From: Pseudomonas sp. S35
Lineage (GTDB): Bacteria; Pseudomonadota; Gammaproteobacteria; Pseudomonadales; Pseudomonadaceae
Direction of reading: 5' to 3'
Assembly (NCBI RefSeq): GCF_009866765.1
Contig: NZ_CP019431.1
Span: 1,364,001-1,428,000 of the forward strand
Length of the DNA: 64,000 nt
This document shows positions 45,162 through 53,908 of this stretch, piece after piece. The notes below the pieces were generated by a model that made no database searches, was not told the DNA's origin, and was given only the letters and a program-made list of their open reading frames with translations. Each line of letters starts with the position of its first letter. Positions within the stretch are counted from its first letter, which is position 1. A program made the translations under genes and the position numbers.

Positions 45162-46289
45162 GTGATCACCACCCAAGCCTTCCCCACCATCCGGGCCCTC
45201 CAGCGCAGTGCGTGGAACGACTGCTTCCCCGGTGCCCTGGAGGACTGGGATTATTACGTCGCCGTGGAAACCGCCGCCATCGCAGATTTCCAGTGGCGCT
45301 ACCTGGCCGTTTACGAAGATGGAACGTTGGTGGCCGTGGCGCCCGCGTTCATCACCCATTACCGCCTCGACACCACGGTGTCAGGCGCCGGCAAACGTTT
45401 CGCCGAACGCTTGGAACGCCTGTGGCCGGGCGTGTTGCAATTGGGCCTGTATGCCATCGGCTCGCCAGTGGCCGAGCGCTGTGACGTCGGGTTTGCCAGC
45501 CATGTCCCCGAATCGCGCCGCCCGCTGTTGCTCAAGCACCTGCTGAACGTTGCCCGCCAGGACGCGGACGACGCCGGTATCAGCCTGCTGGCCGTCAAGG
45601 ACGCACCCAGCAACGATCCGCACTGGGCCGAAAGTTGCCGCGCTGGCGGTTTCCAAACGATGCCGAGCCTGCCCAGCGGTGTATTGCCGCTGCCCTACGG
45701 CTCGGTGGACGCCTACCTCGGCTCCCTGGGCAAATCCACTCGCAAAGACTTGCGCCGCAAGCTGCGCGCTCCCGGACCACGGGTGGAGTGGCGGCGCAAT
45801 ATCGATGACGTGCTGCCCGAGGTCATGCGCCTGTACGAAGCCACGCTCACGCGGGCCGAGTTGCAATTTGAACGCCTGCCGGCAGGCTACTTCACCGGCG
45901 TGCTCGAACGCCTTGAATCACGCGCAGTGTGTGCGCTTTACTGGGTGGACGAGCAACTGGTGGCATTCAACCTGATGCTGGTGGACGAGCACCGGCTGGT
46001 GGACAAGTTCTTTGGGCATGACGTGGCGTTTACCCGTGACTACAACCTGTATTTTCGCAGTTGGCTGACCAACGTCGACTACTGTATTGAACACAAGATC
46101 GCGCTGTACGAGTGCGGCCAGGCCGGGTATGCCAGTAAGCTGCGCCTGGGCTGCGAGTTCCAGGGCAACAGCGTGTTTTTTCGCCACCGCAACCGGCTGG
46201 TCAACGGCCTGCTCACGTTAGTAAAACTGTTTATTCGACCGGACCGTTCCGACCCTGCCATGGCTGCTGCGATAAGCGAAACACGATGA
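45162..46289 (+). CDS. BioF2-like (CelD/FemAB-type) acetyltransferase
   Basis: A 375-aa protein with a GNAT-like fold of the BioF2-like/Acetyltransf_6 group: the central LGSLGKSTRKDLRRKLR segment followed by LYEATLTRAELQFERLP and a last part with FNLMLVDEHRLVDKFFG, YNLYFRSWLTNVDYCI and YECGQAGYASKLRLG is characteristic. Members transfer acyl or aminoacyl groups in polysaccharide, peptidoglycan or lipid pathways. GTG at 45162 with GGA 6 nt upstream is the first usable start; the ATGs just before it are out of frame. It is separated from the hydrolase by the REP and tandem repeats, but overlaps the sensor kinase gene by 4 nt, so it belongs to the same operon. Acceptor unknown. Confidence 0.75.
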   Translation: MITTQAFPTIRALQRSAWNDCFPGALEDWDYYVAVETAAIADFQWRYLAVYEDGTLVAVAPAFITHYRLDTTVSGAGKRFAERLERLWPGVLQLGLYAIGSPVAERCDVGFASHVPESRRPLLLKHLLNVARQDADDAGISLLAVKDAPSNDPHWAESCRAGGFQTMPSLPSGVLPLPYGSVDAYLGSLGKSTRKDLRRKLRAPGPRVEWRRNIDDVLPEVMRLYEATLTRAELQFERLPAGYFTGVLERLESRAVCALYWVDEQLVAFNLMLVDEHRLVDKFFGHDVAFTRDYNLYFRSWLTNVDYCIEHKIALYECGQAGYASKLRLGCEFQGNSVFFRHRNRLVNGLLTLVKLFIRPDRSDPAMAAAISETR

Positions 46290-48055
46290 TCACCAAGACC
46301 CGCCAGAAAGCCCGTCCCTTTGCCATTTCGCGCTGGAGCGTCCAGCGCAAGCTGGTGCTGGCGTTCTGGTTGGTCAGCGTGGTGCCCACCATGATCGCCG
46401 CGGAGCTGGCCGCCACCACGCTGTCGCAGATTTTCGACAGCAACGTGCGGATCTGGCTGCAAGAGTCGACCAAAATCGTCAAGGACGAGATCGGCGACAT
46501 CCTTCACGACAACGCGCGCATGGCCAAACTGTTCCTGCGCTACACCAGCCCGCCCGAGAGCAAACAAGCGGCGCGGCACGACCGGCTGACGTCCGACATC
46601 GCCGATGCCACGGACATCGACGTGGTGGCGCTGATCCGCGTCAGCGACCACAAAACCGTGTTCAGCACCGCCGCCGATGACATCGTCAAGCAGATCAGCC
46701 TGACCAGCAACGCGGTGTTGCAGACTGTGCAGGTGGCGGGGGTGAGCACCGGCATTGTGGTCTCCACCTTTGACACCAACCAAGACGGCGTCGATTACCA
46801 ATTGCTGGTGGCGACCTATCTCGACAGCAGCTTCCTCACCAGCGTGGCCGACGTGCATTCCCTCGACCTGCGCCTGTACCTGGCCAACCCGGACGGCTTC
46901 TCGGAAATCTTCTCGACCCAACGCTTCGAGGACCACCCCGCGCGCATTCCCAAGAACGTCGAAACCGCGATGCGCAGCACCAAGCAGCCCAGCGAGCAGT
47001 TCACCAATAACTACAGCGGTTTGTACTGGCCGATCTTCAACGACGCCGGCGACCTGCAAGGCGTGATTTTCAGCGGCCTGCTGCGCCATAGCAGCCTGGT
47101 GGGGCTGGTTAACCAGAGCAACCTGTTCGTCTTGATATTCCTGGTCAGCTCGGCGCTGTCGTTGGCGGCGGGGGTGTTGGTGTCGCGACGCCTGACCCGG
47201 CCGTTGCGGGACTTGTCCCAAGGCGTGGGCGCGGTGATTTCGGGCAACTACACGCACCGTGTAGCGGTCAGCGGCGGCGACGAGTTGGCGCAGCTGAGTA
47301 GCACCTTCAACCATATGACCGAGCGCCTGGGCGAGTTGCATCACCTCGAAGCCCAGTTGCGCCGGCGCGATCGCCTGCATGCCCTGGGCGAAGTCGCTAT
47401 GGGCCTGGCCCACGAGATCCGCAACCCGCTGGGCATCATCAAGACCGCCACCCAGTTGCTGCACCGCCGCGCTGACCTGCCGGATACCGACAAGCGCCAC
47501 TTGGAATACGTGATCAGTGAGGTCAGCCGCATCAACGAGTTGATCACCGAGTTTCTCGATTTTGCCAAGCCGAATCCGCCGCTGCGCGTGTTGCAGCCGG
47601 CTCGCCCGCTGGTGGAGGAAATCCTCGGCTTTTGCGCGCCCGAACTGGCGACCAATACCATCGATGCGCAGATCGACGACCAGGCGCCGGGCGCGATGAT
47701 CTACGCGGATGCCAAGCAACTCAAGCAGGCGTGCCTCAACCTGATCCTCAACGCCATCGACGCGATGCCCGACGGCGGGCGCCTGACCCTGGGTATTCGC
47801 ACGCTCGGCGCCAACACCGTGATCAGCATTGCCGACACCGGCCAGGGCATTGCGGCAGAGATGGTCGAGCGCATCTTTACGCCTTTCGTGACCACCAAGG
47901 CCTCGGGCACCGGCTTGGGCCTGGCCAAGGTCTATTCGATCATGGAAAGTCACGATGGCAGCATCGAATGCGCCAGCGAGAAAGATGCCGGCGCCACCTT
48001 CAGTCTGTACATTCCAGCGATGGGCGAAGACGACGAGGACAGTCATGACGCATAA
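46286..48055 (+). CDS. Membrane sensor histidine kinase of the sigma-54 operon
   Basis: A 589-aa sensor kinase. Membrane helix 1 is at about 23-45, a periplasmic sensing domain of roughly 235 residues (Cache-like mixed alpha/beta text such as TGIVVSTFDTNQDGVDYQLL) follows, and helix 2 is at about 278-298. HAMP domain (SRRLTRPLRDLSQGVGAVIS), then HisKA with the acceptor His in AMGLAHEIRNPLGIIKTA, and an HATPase with CLNLILNAIDAMPDGG, IADTGQGIA and FVTTKASGTGLGLAK. It overlaps the acetyltransferase stop by 4 nt and the regulator start by 11 nt and is clearly its partner. The architecture matches NtrB/AtoS-type kinases that drive sigma-54 activators. Confidence 0.9.
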   Translation: MITKTRQKARPFAISRWSVQRKLVLAFWLVSVVPTMIAAELAATTLSQIFDSNVRIWLQESTKIVKDEIGDILHDNARMAKLFLRYTSPPESKQAARHDRLTSDIADATDIDVVALIRVSDHKTVFSTAADDIVKQISLTSNAVLQTVQVAGVSTGIVVSTFDTNQDGVDYQLLVATYLDSSFLTSVADVHSLDLRLYLANPDGFSEIFSTQRFEDHPARIPKNVETAMRSTKQPSEQFTNNYSGLYWPIFNDAGDLQGVIFSGLLRHSSLVGLVNQSNLFVLIFLVSSALSLAAGVLVSRRLTRPLRDLSQGVGAVISGNYTHRVAVSGGDELAQLSSTFNHMTERLGELHHLEAQLRRRDRLHALGEVAMGLAHEIRNPLGIIKTATQLLHRRADLPDTDKRHLEYVISEVSRINELITEFLDFAKPNPPLRVLQPARPLVEEILGFCAPELATNTIDAQIDDQAPGAMIYADAKQLKQACLNLILNAIDAMPDGGRLTLGIRTLGANTVISIADTGQGIAAEMVERIFTPFVTTKASGTGLGLAKVYSIMESHDGSIECASEKDAGATFSLYIPAMGEDDEDSHDA

Positions 48056-49442
48056 CATTCTGGTGGTCGACGACGAACCCAAGCTCTGCGATCTGCTGGC
48101 ATCGGCCCTGGGCCAGAACGGCATCCAGGTGTTTATCGCCGGCAACGGCCTGCACGCGCTCAAGGTGCTGGAACAGGAAGACATCGACCTGGTGATCAGC
48201 GACTGGCGCATGCCTGGCATGGATGGGCCGGCGCTGCTGGCTGAGATCAAGGTGCGCTACCCCCATGTGCCGGTGATCGTGATGACCGCCTACAGCACGG
48301 TGAAAAACGCCGTGCAGTCGATGCGCAATGGCGCCTATGACTACATTGCCAAGCCGTTCGATATCGACGAGCTGGACATCACCGTGGCCAAGGCCCTGCA
48401 GTTTCGCGACATCCTGCGCGACAACGCGCGCCTGCGCGCCGAGCTGAACGAGCATGCGCAGTTCGATAGCCTGGTCGGCGACAGCCCGGCGTTTCGCACG
48501 GTGCTGCAAGCGGTCGATTCCGTGCGCGACAGCAGCGCGACCATTCTGCTGACCGGCGAAAGCGGCACCGGCAAGGAAATGGTCGCCCGTGCCATCCACA
48601 AGCACGGTAGCCGTGCTGACCAACCCTTTGTCGCGGTCAACTGTGCGGCGATCCCGGAGGGGCTGCTGGAAAGCGAGATGTTCGGCCATCGCAAAGGCGC
48701 ATTTACCGGCGCCGTGGCCGACCGGGTAGGGCGCTTTATGCAGGCCGACAAGGGCACGCTGTTTCTCGACGAAGTGGGCGACATGCCCCTGGCGTTGCAG
48801 GCCAAGATCCTGCGTGCGTTGCAGGAGCGGGTGATCGAACCGGTGGGCGACCCTCGCGAACGCAAGGTGGATGTGCGGGTGATCGCCGCCACCAACAAGA
48901 ACCTGCTGGAGGCGGTGGCCAACAAGGAATTTCGCGAAGACTTGTATTACCGCCTCAACGTGTTCCCGATCCCGCTGCCGGCCCTGCGCGAACGTGTGGA
49001 GGACATCGCACCCCTGGCCCGGCACTTCGCCCACACCCTCAGCGCCACTGCGGGCAAACGCATCACCGGCTTCAGCCCCGAGGCGTTGCAGGCTATGGCC
49101 GCGTATCACTGGCCGGGCAATATCCGCGAGCTGCAAAACTGCGTGGAGCGCGCGACGATCGTGGCGGCCTCACCCGTCATCGAGGATATCGACTTGCCGG
49201 GTTACCTGTTTGCTTCGAAGCCGAGCGAGGGCGGTGTGACGGCGATCCTCAGCGACGGACCGGGCATTCCCCAGGACCTGGATGCGGCGCTGGCGGAGGT
49301 GGAGAAGGCTTACATACTGGCGGCGTTGCAGGAGAGTCATGGGGTGCAGGCAGCGGCGGCGGCGAAGATCGGGATTTCGGAGAGGAGTTTCTGGTATCGC
49401 TTGAAGAAGCTGGGCATCCAGGTCGACAAGATCGTCCGCTGA
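48045..49442 (+). CDS. NtrC-family sigma-54 activator of the operon
   Basis: A 465-aa response regulator with three domains. Receiver (1-120): VVDDEPKLC and Asp53 in VISDWRMPGMDG. AAA+ domain (about 145-380): Walker A GESGTGKE, the sigma-54-contacting KGAFTGAVADRVGRF loop with intact GAFTGA, Walker B GTLFLDEVGDMPL, and YRLNVFPIPLPALRERVEDI with R fingers. C-terminal Fis-type helix-turn-helix (about 425-460, VQAAAAAKIGISERSFWYRL). It should activate the sigma-54 promoter at 41906-41920 of its own operon. ATG at 48045 starts the conserved N-terminus; the open frame goes back to 47955. The stop lies 25 nt from the convergent glpM. Confidence 0.93.
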   Translation: MTHNILVVDDEPKLCDLLASALGQNGIQVFIAGNGLHALKVLEQEDIDLVISDWRMPGMDGPALLAEIKVRYPHVPVIVMTAYSTVKNAVQSMRNGAYDYIAKPFDIDELDITVAKALQFRDILRDNARLRAELNEHAQFDSLVGDSPAFRTVLQAVDSVRDSSATILLTGESGTGKEMVARAIHKHGSRADQPFVAVNCAAIPEGLLESEMFGHRKGAFTGAVADRVGRFMQADKGTLFLDEVGDMPLALQAKILRALQERVIEPVGDPRERKVDVRVIAATNKNLLEAVANKEFREDLYYRLNVFPIPLPALRERVEDIAPLARHFAHTLSATAGKRITGFSPEALQAMAAYHWPGNIRELQNCVERATIVAASPVIEDIDLPGYLFASKPSEGGVTAILSDGPGIPQDLDAALAEVEKAYILAALQESHGVQAAAAAKIGISERSFWYRLKKLGIQVDKIVR

Positions 49443-49467
49443 CACGCCTCAATCCAAGTGTGGGGTG

Positions 49468-49806
49468 TCAGGTGTGAAGGCGCACCCAGACGCTGACCAG
49501 CACCGTCGCGGCCATCAACCACGCTACCGCCGCCAAGGCCAGCGACGCCTCCAACCGCATCCGATCCACCAGCACATACAACGTCGCCAGATACACAAAG
49601 TACGGAATGATCGACCACATCCCGAACAGGATCGTGGTCTTCAGGTCGTCCACCGAGCGGCCCTTGCCGACGATGTAATGGGCGATCAACGCAAAGGTCG
49701 GAAACAGTGGCACCAACCCGGCGATGTAATAGTTCTTGGTCTTGGCCAATGCGGCCAAAATCAGCACCACCGCCGCCCCGAGAGCGGCCTTCAAGAATAG
49801 ATCCAT
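49468..49806 (-). CDS. glpM: GlpM family membrane protein
   Basis: A 112-aa protein with four hydrophobic segments and the diagnostic text KTKNYYIAGLVPLFPTFALI followed by AHYIVGKG and FGMWSIIPYFVYL, as in Pseudomonas GlpM. In P. aeruginosa glpM is found next to glp genes and has been reported to affect alginate production; the biochemical role is unknown. Here it is not next to glpD but 7 kb away, its ATG overlapping the aauR stop by one base (TGATG), so it is translated by coupling with that regulator. Confidence 0.9.
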   Translation of the reverse strand: MDLFLKAALGAAVVLILAALAKTKNYYIAGLVPLFPTFALIAHYIVGKGRSVDDLKTTILFGMWSIIPYFVYLATLYVLVDRMRLEASLALAAVAWLMAATVLVSVWVRLHT

Positions 49807-51143
49807 CAGTGGCTCAACCCGTATTTTTTGACTTTGTCGAACAGGGTGGTTTTGGCCATCCCCAGTTCCAGGCTGGCCTGGGTCAGGTTGCCGCCGCTGC
49901 GTTGCAGGGCGTCGCTGAGCAGGTTGCGCTCAAAGGCTTCCACCGCTTCGGTAAAGGCCAGGCCCTGGTTGCCGCTGCTGGCGCCGCTTTTCTTGAAGGC
50001 GGGCAGGCCCAGGGCAAAACGTTCGGCGACGTTGCGCAACTCCCGCACGTTGCCGGGCCAGTCGTGGGTCATCAGGCTGGACAGGGTCTGGTTGTCCAGC
50101 TCCGGCGCCGTGCGGTCGAAACGCAGGGACGACTGCTGCAGGAAGTGTTCGAACAGTTGCAGGATGTCTTCGCGGCGTTCGCGCAAAGGCGGCAGTTCCA
50201 GGGTGACCACGTTGAGGCGGTAGTACAGGTCGCTGCGGAACTGGCTGGCGCGGCTCAGTTCGTCGAGGTCGGACTTGGTGGCGGCGATTACCCGGCAATC
50301 CACCGCCACGCTCTGGTTTGAACCGAGGCGTTCGAGGGTGCGTTCCTGCAAGACCCGCAGTAGCTTGATCTGCAGGTTGATCGGCATACTTTCCACTTCA
50401 TCGAGGAACAGCGTGCCTTCGTGGGCGTGTTCGATCTTGCCGATGCGGCGTTTGCCGGCGCCGGTGAAAGCGTTGGCTTCGTGGCCGAAAATCTCGCTTT
50501 CGAACAGGTTTTCCGGCAGGCCGCCGCAGTTGAGGGCGACAAACTGGTGCGAATGGCGGCGGCTGAAATCATGCAGGCAACGGGCGACCAGTTCCTTGCC
50601 GGTGCCGGTCTCGCCTTCGATCAGCACGTTGGCCGACGTGTCGGCGACGTTGGCGATCAATTCGCGCAGGTTCTGCATGGCCGGGGAGCGGCCGATGATG
50701 CGGCCTTCCAGCGAGTCACGCTCGGCCAACTGGCGGCGCAGCGACCAGACTTCCCGCGCCAGCCCGCGTTGTTCCAAGGCGCGCCGGGCGACGTCCACCA
50801 GGCGCTCGGGCGAGAAGGGTTTTTCCATGAAGTCGTACGCACCATTGCGCATCGCGCCCACGGCCATGGAGATGTCGCCATGCCCGGTGATCAGCACCAC
50901 CGGCAGGCTTTTATCCAGGGCCTTGAGGCGGGTGAGCAGCTCCAGGCCATCGATGCCCGGCAGGCGGATATCGCTGATGACAATGCCCGCAAAGTTTTCG
51001 CCGATGCACTTCAAGGCCTCTTCGGCACTGCCCACGCCGACGCTGGGGATGTCTTCCAGGGCCAAGGCCTGCTGGCAGCCGAGCAGTACGTGGGGGTCGT
51101 CTTCGACGATCAATACGGTGAGTGCTTGAGGATCAATATTCAT
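49806..51143 (-). CDS. aauR: AauR, sigma-54 activator of acidic amino-acid uptake
   Basis: A 445-aa DctD/NtrC-type response regulator. Receiver with E14-D15-D16 and acceptor Asp58 in IVISDIRLPGIDG, MEKPFSPERL; AAA+ with Walker A GETGTGKE, Walker B GTLFLDEVESMP and R fingers in LPPLRERREDI; Fis-type HTH ending GMAKTTLFDKVKKYG. The sigma-54 contact loop is HEANAFTGAGKRRIGKIEHA, with Asn for the first Gly of GAFTGA, a variant also seen in relatives of DctD. It overlaps the aauS stop by 4 nt. Its targets should be the sigma-54 promoter and TTCGG-N4-CCGAA sites upstream of the binding-protein gene 5.4 kb away, and elsewhere genes for glutaminase/asparaginase use. Confidence 0.9.
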   Translation of the reverse strand: MNIDPQALTVLIVEDDPHVLLGCQQALALEDIPSVGVGSAEEALKCIGENFAGIVISDIRLPGIDGLELLTRLKALDKSLPVVLITGHGDISMAVGAMRNGAYDFMEKPFSPERLVDVARRALEQRGLAREVWSLRRQLAERDSLEGRIIGRSPAMQNLRELIANVADTSANVLIEGETGTGKELVARCLHDFSRRHSHQFVALNCGGLPENLFESEIFGHEANAFTGAGKRRIGKIEHAHEGTLFLDEVESMPINLQIKLLRVLQERTLERLGSNQSVAVDCRVIAATKSDLDELSRASQFRSDLYYRLNVVTLELPPLRERREDILQLFEHFLQQSSLRFDRTAPELDNQTLSSLMTHDWPGNVRELRNVAERFALGLPAFKKSGASSGNQGLAFTEAVEAFERNLLSDALQRSGGNLTQASLELGMAKTTLFDKVKKYGLSH

Positions 51144-53041
51144 GTCGACTCAGCTTGTTGAGCGCCCACCAACGGCAGGCTCAGGACAAAGGCAGTACCA
51201 CCGCTGGCCGGATGCTCCACGGCGAGGTTGCCGCCGGTGGCCGCCGCGAGGCTGGCGGACAGGGTCAGGCCCAGGCCCAGGCCTTGCTCGCCGGGCTTGG
51301 TGGTGAAGAACGGTTCGAACAAATGCTTGCGTGCCTCGGCGTCGATGCCGTGGCCGTTGTCGCGCACCTGCAGGCGGTATTTACCCTCGGCGACGCTGCC
51401 TTCCAGCCACAGCTCAGGGGCCGGTTGCGCTTGCATGGCGTCGAGGGCGTTGCCGATCAGGTTGACCAGGATCTGCTCCAGGCGCGTCTGATCGATCTGC
51501 ACTTGGGCCGGGTCGAAGCCGCGGTGCACGGTCAGCGGCAGGTTGTCCAGGCGTGCGCCGAGTACCTGGAACGCGGCGTCCACCGCCTTGGTGAGGCTGG
51601 CCTCGCCCTGGTCGTCACCGCGCCGGGCAAACGAGCGCAGGCTAGCGGTGATACGGCCCATGCGGTCGATCAGTTCGTTGATGGTCTTGAGGTTGGCGCT
51701 GGCGGTGTCCAGGGCGCCGCGTTCGAGGAAACGCACGGTGTTGCCGGACAGGGTACGCAGCGCGGCCAGCGGTTGGTTCAGTTCATGGGCGATGCTGGTG
51801 GACATCTGGCCGATGGCGGCGAGTTTGCCGGCCTGCACCAGCTCATCCTGGGCGCGGCGCAGGGTTTCTTCGGCCTGGCGTCGTTCGCGGATCTGGCCCT
51901 TGAGCCGTTCGTTGCTGGCGCGCAGGTCGGCGGTGCGTTCGGCAATCCGACGTTCCAGTTGGCTGTTGGCTTCCTGCAAGGCCTCCCGCGCAGCGAGGCG
52001 GGTGGCGATGACTTTGCGCCGCTCATTCCAGGCAATCAGCAGGAATGCCACCAGGCCAAACGCGACAGCCACCAGGATGCCCTGGTTGATCGCGGCGCGG
52101 CGCAGGTCGTTGAGCGGGGTGAGCAGGGTGAAGTTCCACGGTGTGTCGTTGAGCGGGCGGGTTTGCGCCAGGTAGCTGACTTCGTGTTCGTCGTTGACCA
52201 CTTCGCTGTTGGCCGGGAAGGTGAGTTTTTCGGTGCCTTCGTTCAGGCGCTCGCGGGCCAGCGGTTCCAGCGCGTTCAGCGTGGCCCAGTAGTATTGAAG
52301 GCTGTGGGCCAGGCGATCCTTGGTCTCATCGCTCAACGGACGCACGGCCTTGAGGCGGCGGGCCGGGTCGCTGGAGAGGATGATGATGCCATTCTCGTCG
52401 CTGACAAAGGCTTCCAGGCGCGCGCGTTGCCAGCGTTCTTCCAGCGCTTCGAGGCGCACCTTGACCACTGCGACGCCGATGATCTTGCCGTGCTCTTCCA
52501 GCCCGTGGGCCAGGTAATAGCCGGGTTCGCCATTGGTGCTGCCGATGCCGTAGAAACGTCCGGGCTGGCCTCGCACAGCGTTCTGGAAATAGGCACGGAA
52601 GGACAGGTCTTCACCCTGGTAACTGTCGGCATCGCGCCAGTTACTGGTGGCCAGCACCCGGCCAGTGGTGTCCATCACATAGATGGCCCGACTGCGACTG
52701 CGTCGGTTCAGGCCTTCGAGGTAATCGTTGACGCTCTTGCGGGTTTCCTGGCTCGGGTCGGCGAGCAACTGCGAGACGCTGGTCTCCAGCTCCAGCAGGC
52801 TGGGCAGGTAGGTGTATTTGCTCAGTTCACTTTCAACGGTGCGGGCATGCAGCTCCAACTGGCGCTCGCCCGTGTCGCTGAGGGTGCGGATGCCGTAGTA
52901 CTCACTGATCCAGAAGCCGATGTAACCCAGGCCGATCATCAGGGCGATGATCAACGGCGGCAGGAACAGTTGGCGAATCAGGCGAGGTTTCACGGCAAGT
53001 GATGGCGGTGCGGCGCGAAATTGGTTGGGGTCGCATTTCAT
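51140..53041 (-). CDS. aauS: AauS, sensor kinase for acidic amino acids
   Basis: A 633-aa DctB-like kinase. Helix 1 at about 25-45, a large periplasmic double-Cache domain (about 50-310; ETSVSQLLADPSQ, AIYVMDTTGRVLATSNW, SYQGEDLSFRAYFQ) and helix 2 at about 315-335. A coiled coil with REALQEANSQLERRIAERTA follows, then the acceptor His in STSIAHELNQPLAALRT, the N box LVNLIGNALDAMQ and FFTTKPGEQGLGLGLTLS. DctB/AauS-type kinases sense dicarboxylates or acidic amino acids directly. AAGG is 8 nt before the ATG at 53041; the GTG one codon earlier is closer to it and less likely. A hairpin (53112-53160) separates it from the transporter operon upstream. Confidence 0.9.
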   Translation of the reverse strand: MKCDPNQFRAAPPSLAVKPRLIRQLFLPPLIIALMIGLGYIGFWISEYYGIRTLSDTGERQLELHARTVESELSKYTYLPSLLELETSVSQLLADPSQETRKSVNDYLEGLNRRSRSRAIYVMDTTGRVLATSNWRDADSYQGEDLSFRAYFQNAVRGQPGRFYGIGSTNGEPGYYLAHGLEEHGKIIGVAVVKVRLEALEERWQRARLEAFVSDENGIIILSSDPARRLKAVRPLSDETKDRLAHSLQYYWATLNALEPLARERLNEGTEKLTFPANSEVVNDEHEVSYLAQTRPLNDTPWNFTLLTPLNDLRRAAINQGILVAVAFGLVAFLLIAWNERRKVIATRLAAREALQEANSQLERRIAERTADLRASNERLKGQIRERRQAEETLRRAQDELVQAGKLAAIGQMSTSIAHELNQPLAALRTLSGNTVRFLERGALDTASANLKTINELIDRMGRITASLRSFARRGDDQGEASLTKAVDAAFQVLGARLDNLPLTVHRGFDPAQVQIDQTRLEQILVNLIGNALDAMQAQPAPELWLEGSVAEGKYRLQVRDNGHGIDAEARKHLFEPFFTTKPGEQGLGLGLTLSASLAAATGGNLAVEHPASGGTAFVLSLPLVGAQQAEST

Positions 53042-53111
53042 CACAGATGCCTTGGGTCAACCAGCAATGGTGCAGGAGCCTGTTTTTTTGATGATGAGCT
53101 CGGTGGTGAGA

Positions 53112-53160
53112 GGGCCTAGTGTGGTGTGGTGAGCGGGCCCGCTCATCACACAGCAGGCCC
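53112..53160. repeat. REP-like cruciform after the ABC transporter operon
   Basis: The core GAGCGGGCCCGCTC (53131-53144) is a perfect palindrome, extended outward by GTGTGGT/ATCACAC with one mismatch (53124-53151) and by GGGCCT (53112-53117) with AGGCCC (53155-53160). It lies 13 nt past the ATPase stop on the minus strand and may terminate or attenuate transcription into aauS. Confidence 0.7.
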
Positions 53161-53173
53161 TATCCACCGGGGC

Positions 53174-53908
53174 TTAGTGTTGCAGGATTTTCTCAAGGAA
53201 GTGCTGCGCACGTTCGGAACGGGCGCTGATGTCGCCGAAGAATTCTTCTTTCGGGCAGTCTTCGATGATCTTGCCAGCGTCCATGAAGATCACGCGGTCG
53301 GCCACTTTGCGGGCGAAGCCCATTTCGTGGGTTACGCACATCATGGTCATGCCTTCCTGGGCCAGTTGCACCATCACGTCCAGCACTTCGTTGACCATTT
53401 CCGGGTCAAGGGCCGAGGTCGGTTCGTCGAACAGCATGACGATCGGGTCCATGGCGAGGGCGCGAGCAATCGCCACACGCTGTTGCTGGCCGCCGGAGAG
53501 TTGGCCCGGGTGCTTGTGGGCGTGCGCCGACAGGCCCACGCGCTCCAGCAGTTGCAGGCCTTTCTTGGTGGCTTCTTCCTTGCTGCGGCCCAGTACCTTG
53601 ATCTGCGCGATGGTCAGGTTTTCGGTGATGGTCAGGTGCGGGAACAGTTCGAAGTGCTGGAACACCATGCCCACGCGCGAACGCAGTTTCGGCAGGTTGG
53701 TCTTCGGGTCGGCGATGGAGGTGCCGTCGACCACGATGTCGCCCTTCTGGAACGGTTCCAGCGCGTTGACGCACTTGATCAGGGTGGACTTGCCCGAGCC
53801 CGAAGGCCCGCACACCACGATCACTTCGCCTTTTTTGACATCAGTGCTGCAATCGGTCAGCACCTGGAAGTCGCCATACCACTTGTTGATGTTCTTGATA
53901 GAGATCAT
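53174..53908 (-). CDS. aatP: ABC transporter ATPase for glutamate/aspartate
   Basis: A 244-aa polar amino-acid ABC ATPase. Walker [10 protein letters not shown]-loop [11 protein letters not shown], signature LSGGQQQR, Walker [16 protein letters not shown]-loop THEMGFA, all intact. It powers import of glutamate/aspartate with the two permeases and the binding protein (GltL/AatP). It overlaps aatM by 4 nt and is the last gene of the operon. The neighbouring aauRS system supports acidic amino acids as the substrate. Confidence 0.93.
   Translation of the reverse strand: MISIKNINKWYGDFQVLTDCSTDVKKGEVIVVCGPSGSGKSTLIKCVNALEPFQKGDIVVDGTSIADPKTNLPKLRSRVGMVFQHFELFPHLTITENLTIAQIKVLGRSKEEATKKGLQLLERVGLSAHAHKHPGQLSGGQQQRVAIARALAMDPIVMLFDEPTSALDPEMVNEVLDVMVQLAQEGMTMMCVTHEMGFARKVADRVIFMDAGKIIEDCPKEEFFGDISARSERAQHFLEKILQH

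Noticed and set aside
46079..48250. 723-codon open frame on the minus strand opposite the sensor kinase
   Set aside because: The opposite strand has full kinase and receiver motifs; the mirror frame is low-complexity and rich in His/Gln/Arg.
51122..53002. 626-codon plus-strand frame opposite aauS
   Set aside because: Mirror of a gene with clear Cache, HisKA and HATPase motifs; no domain of its own.
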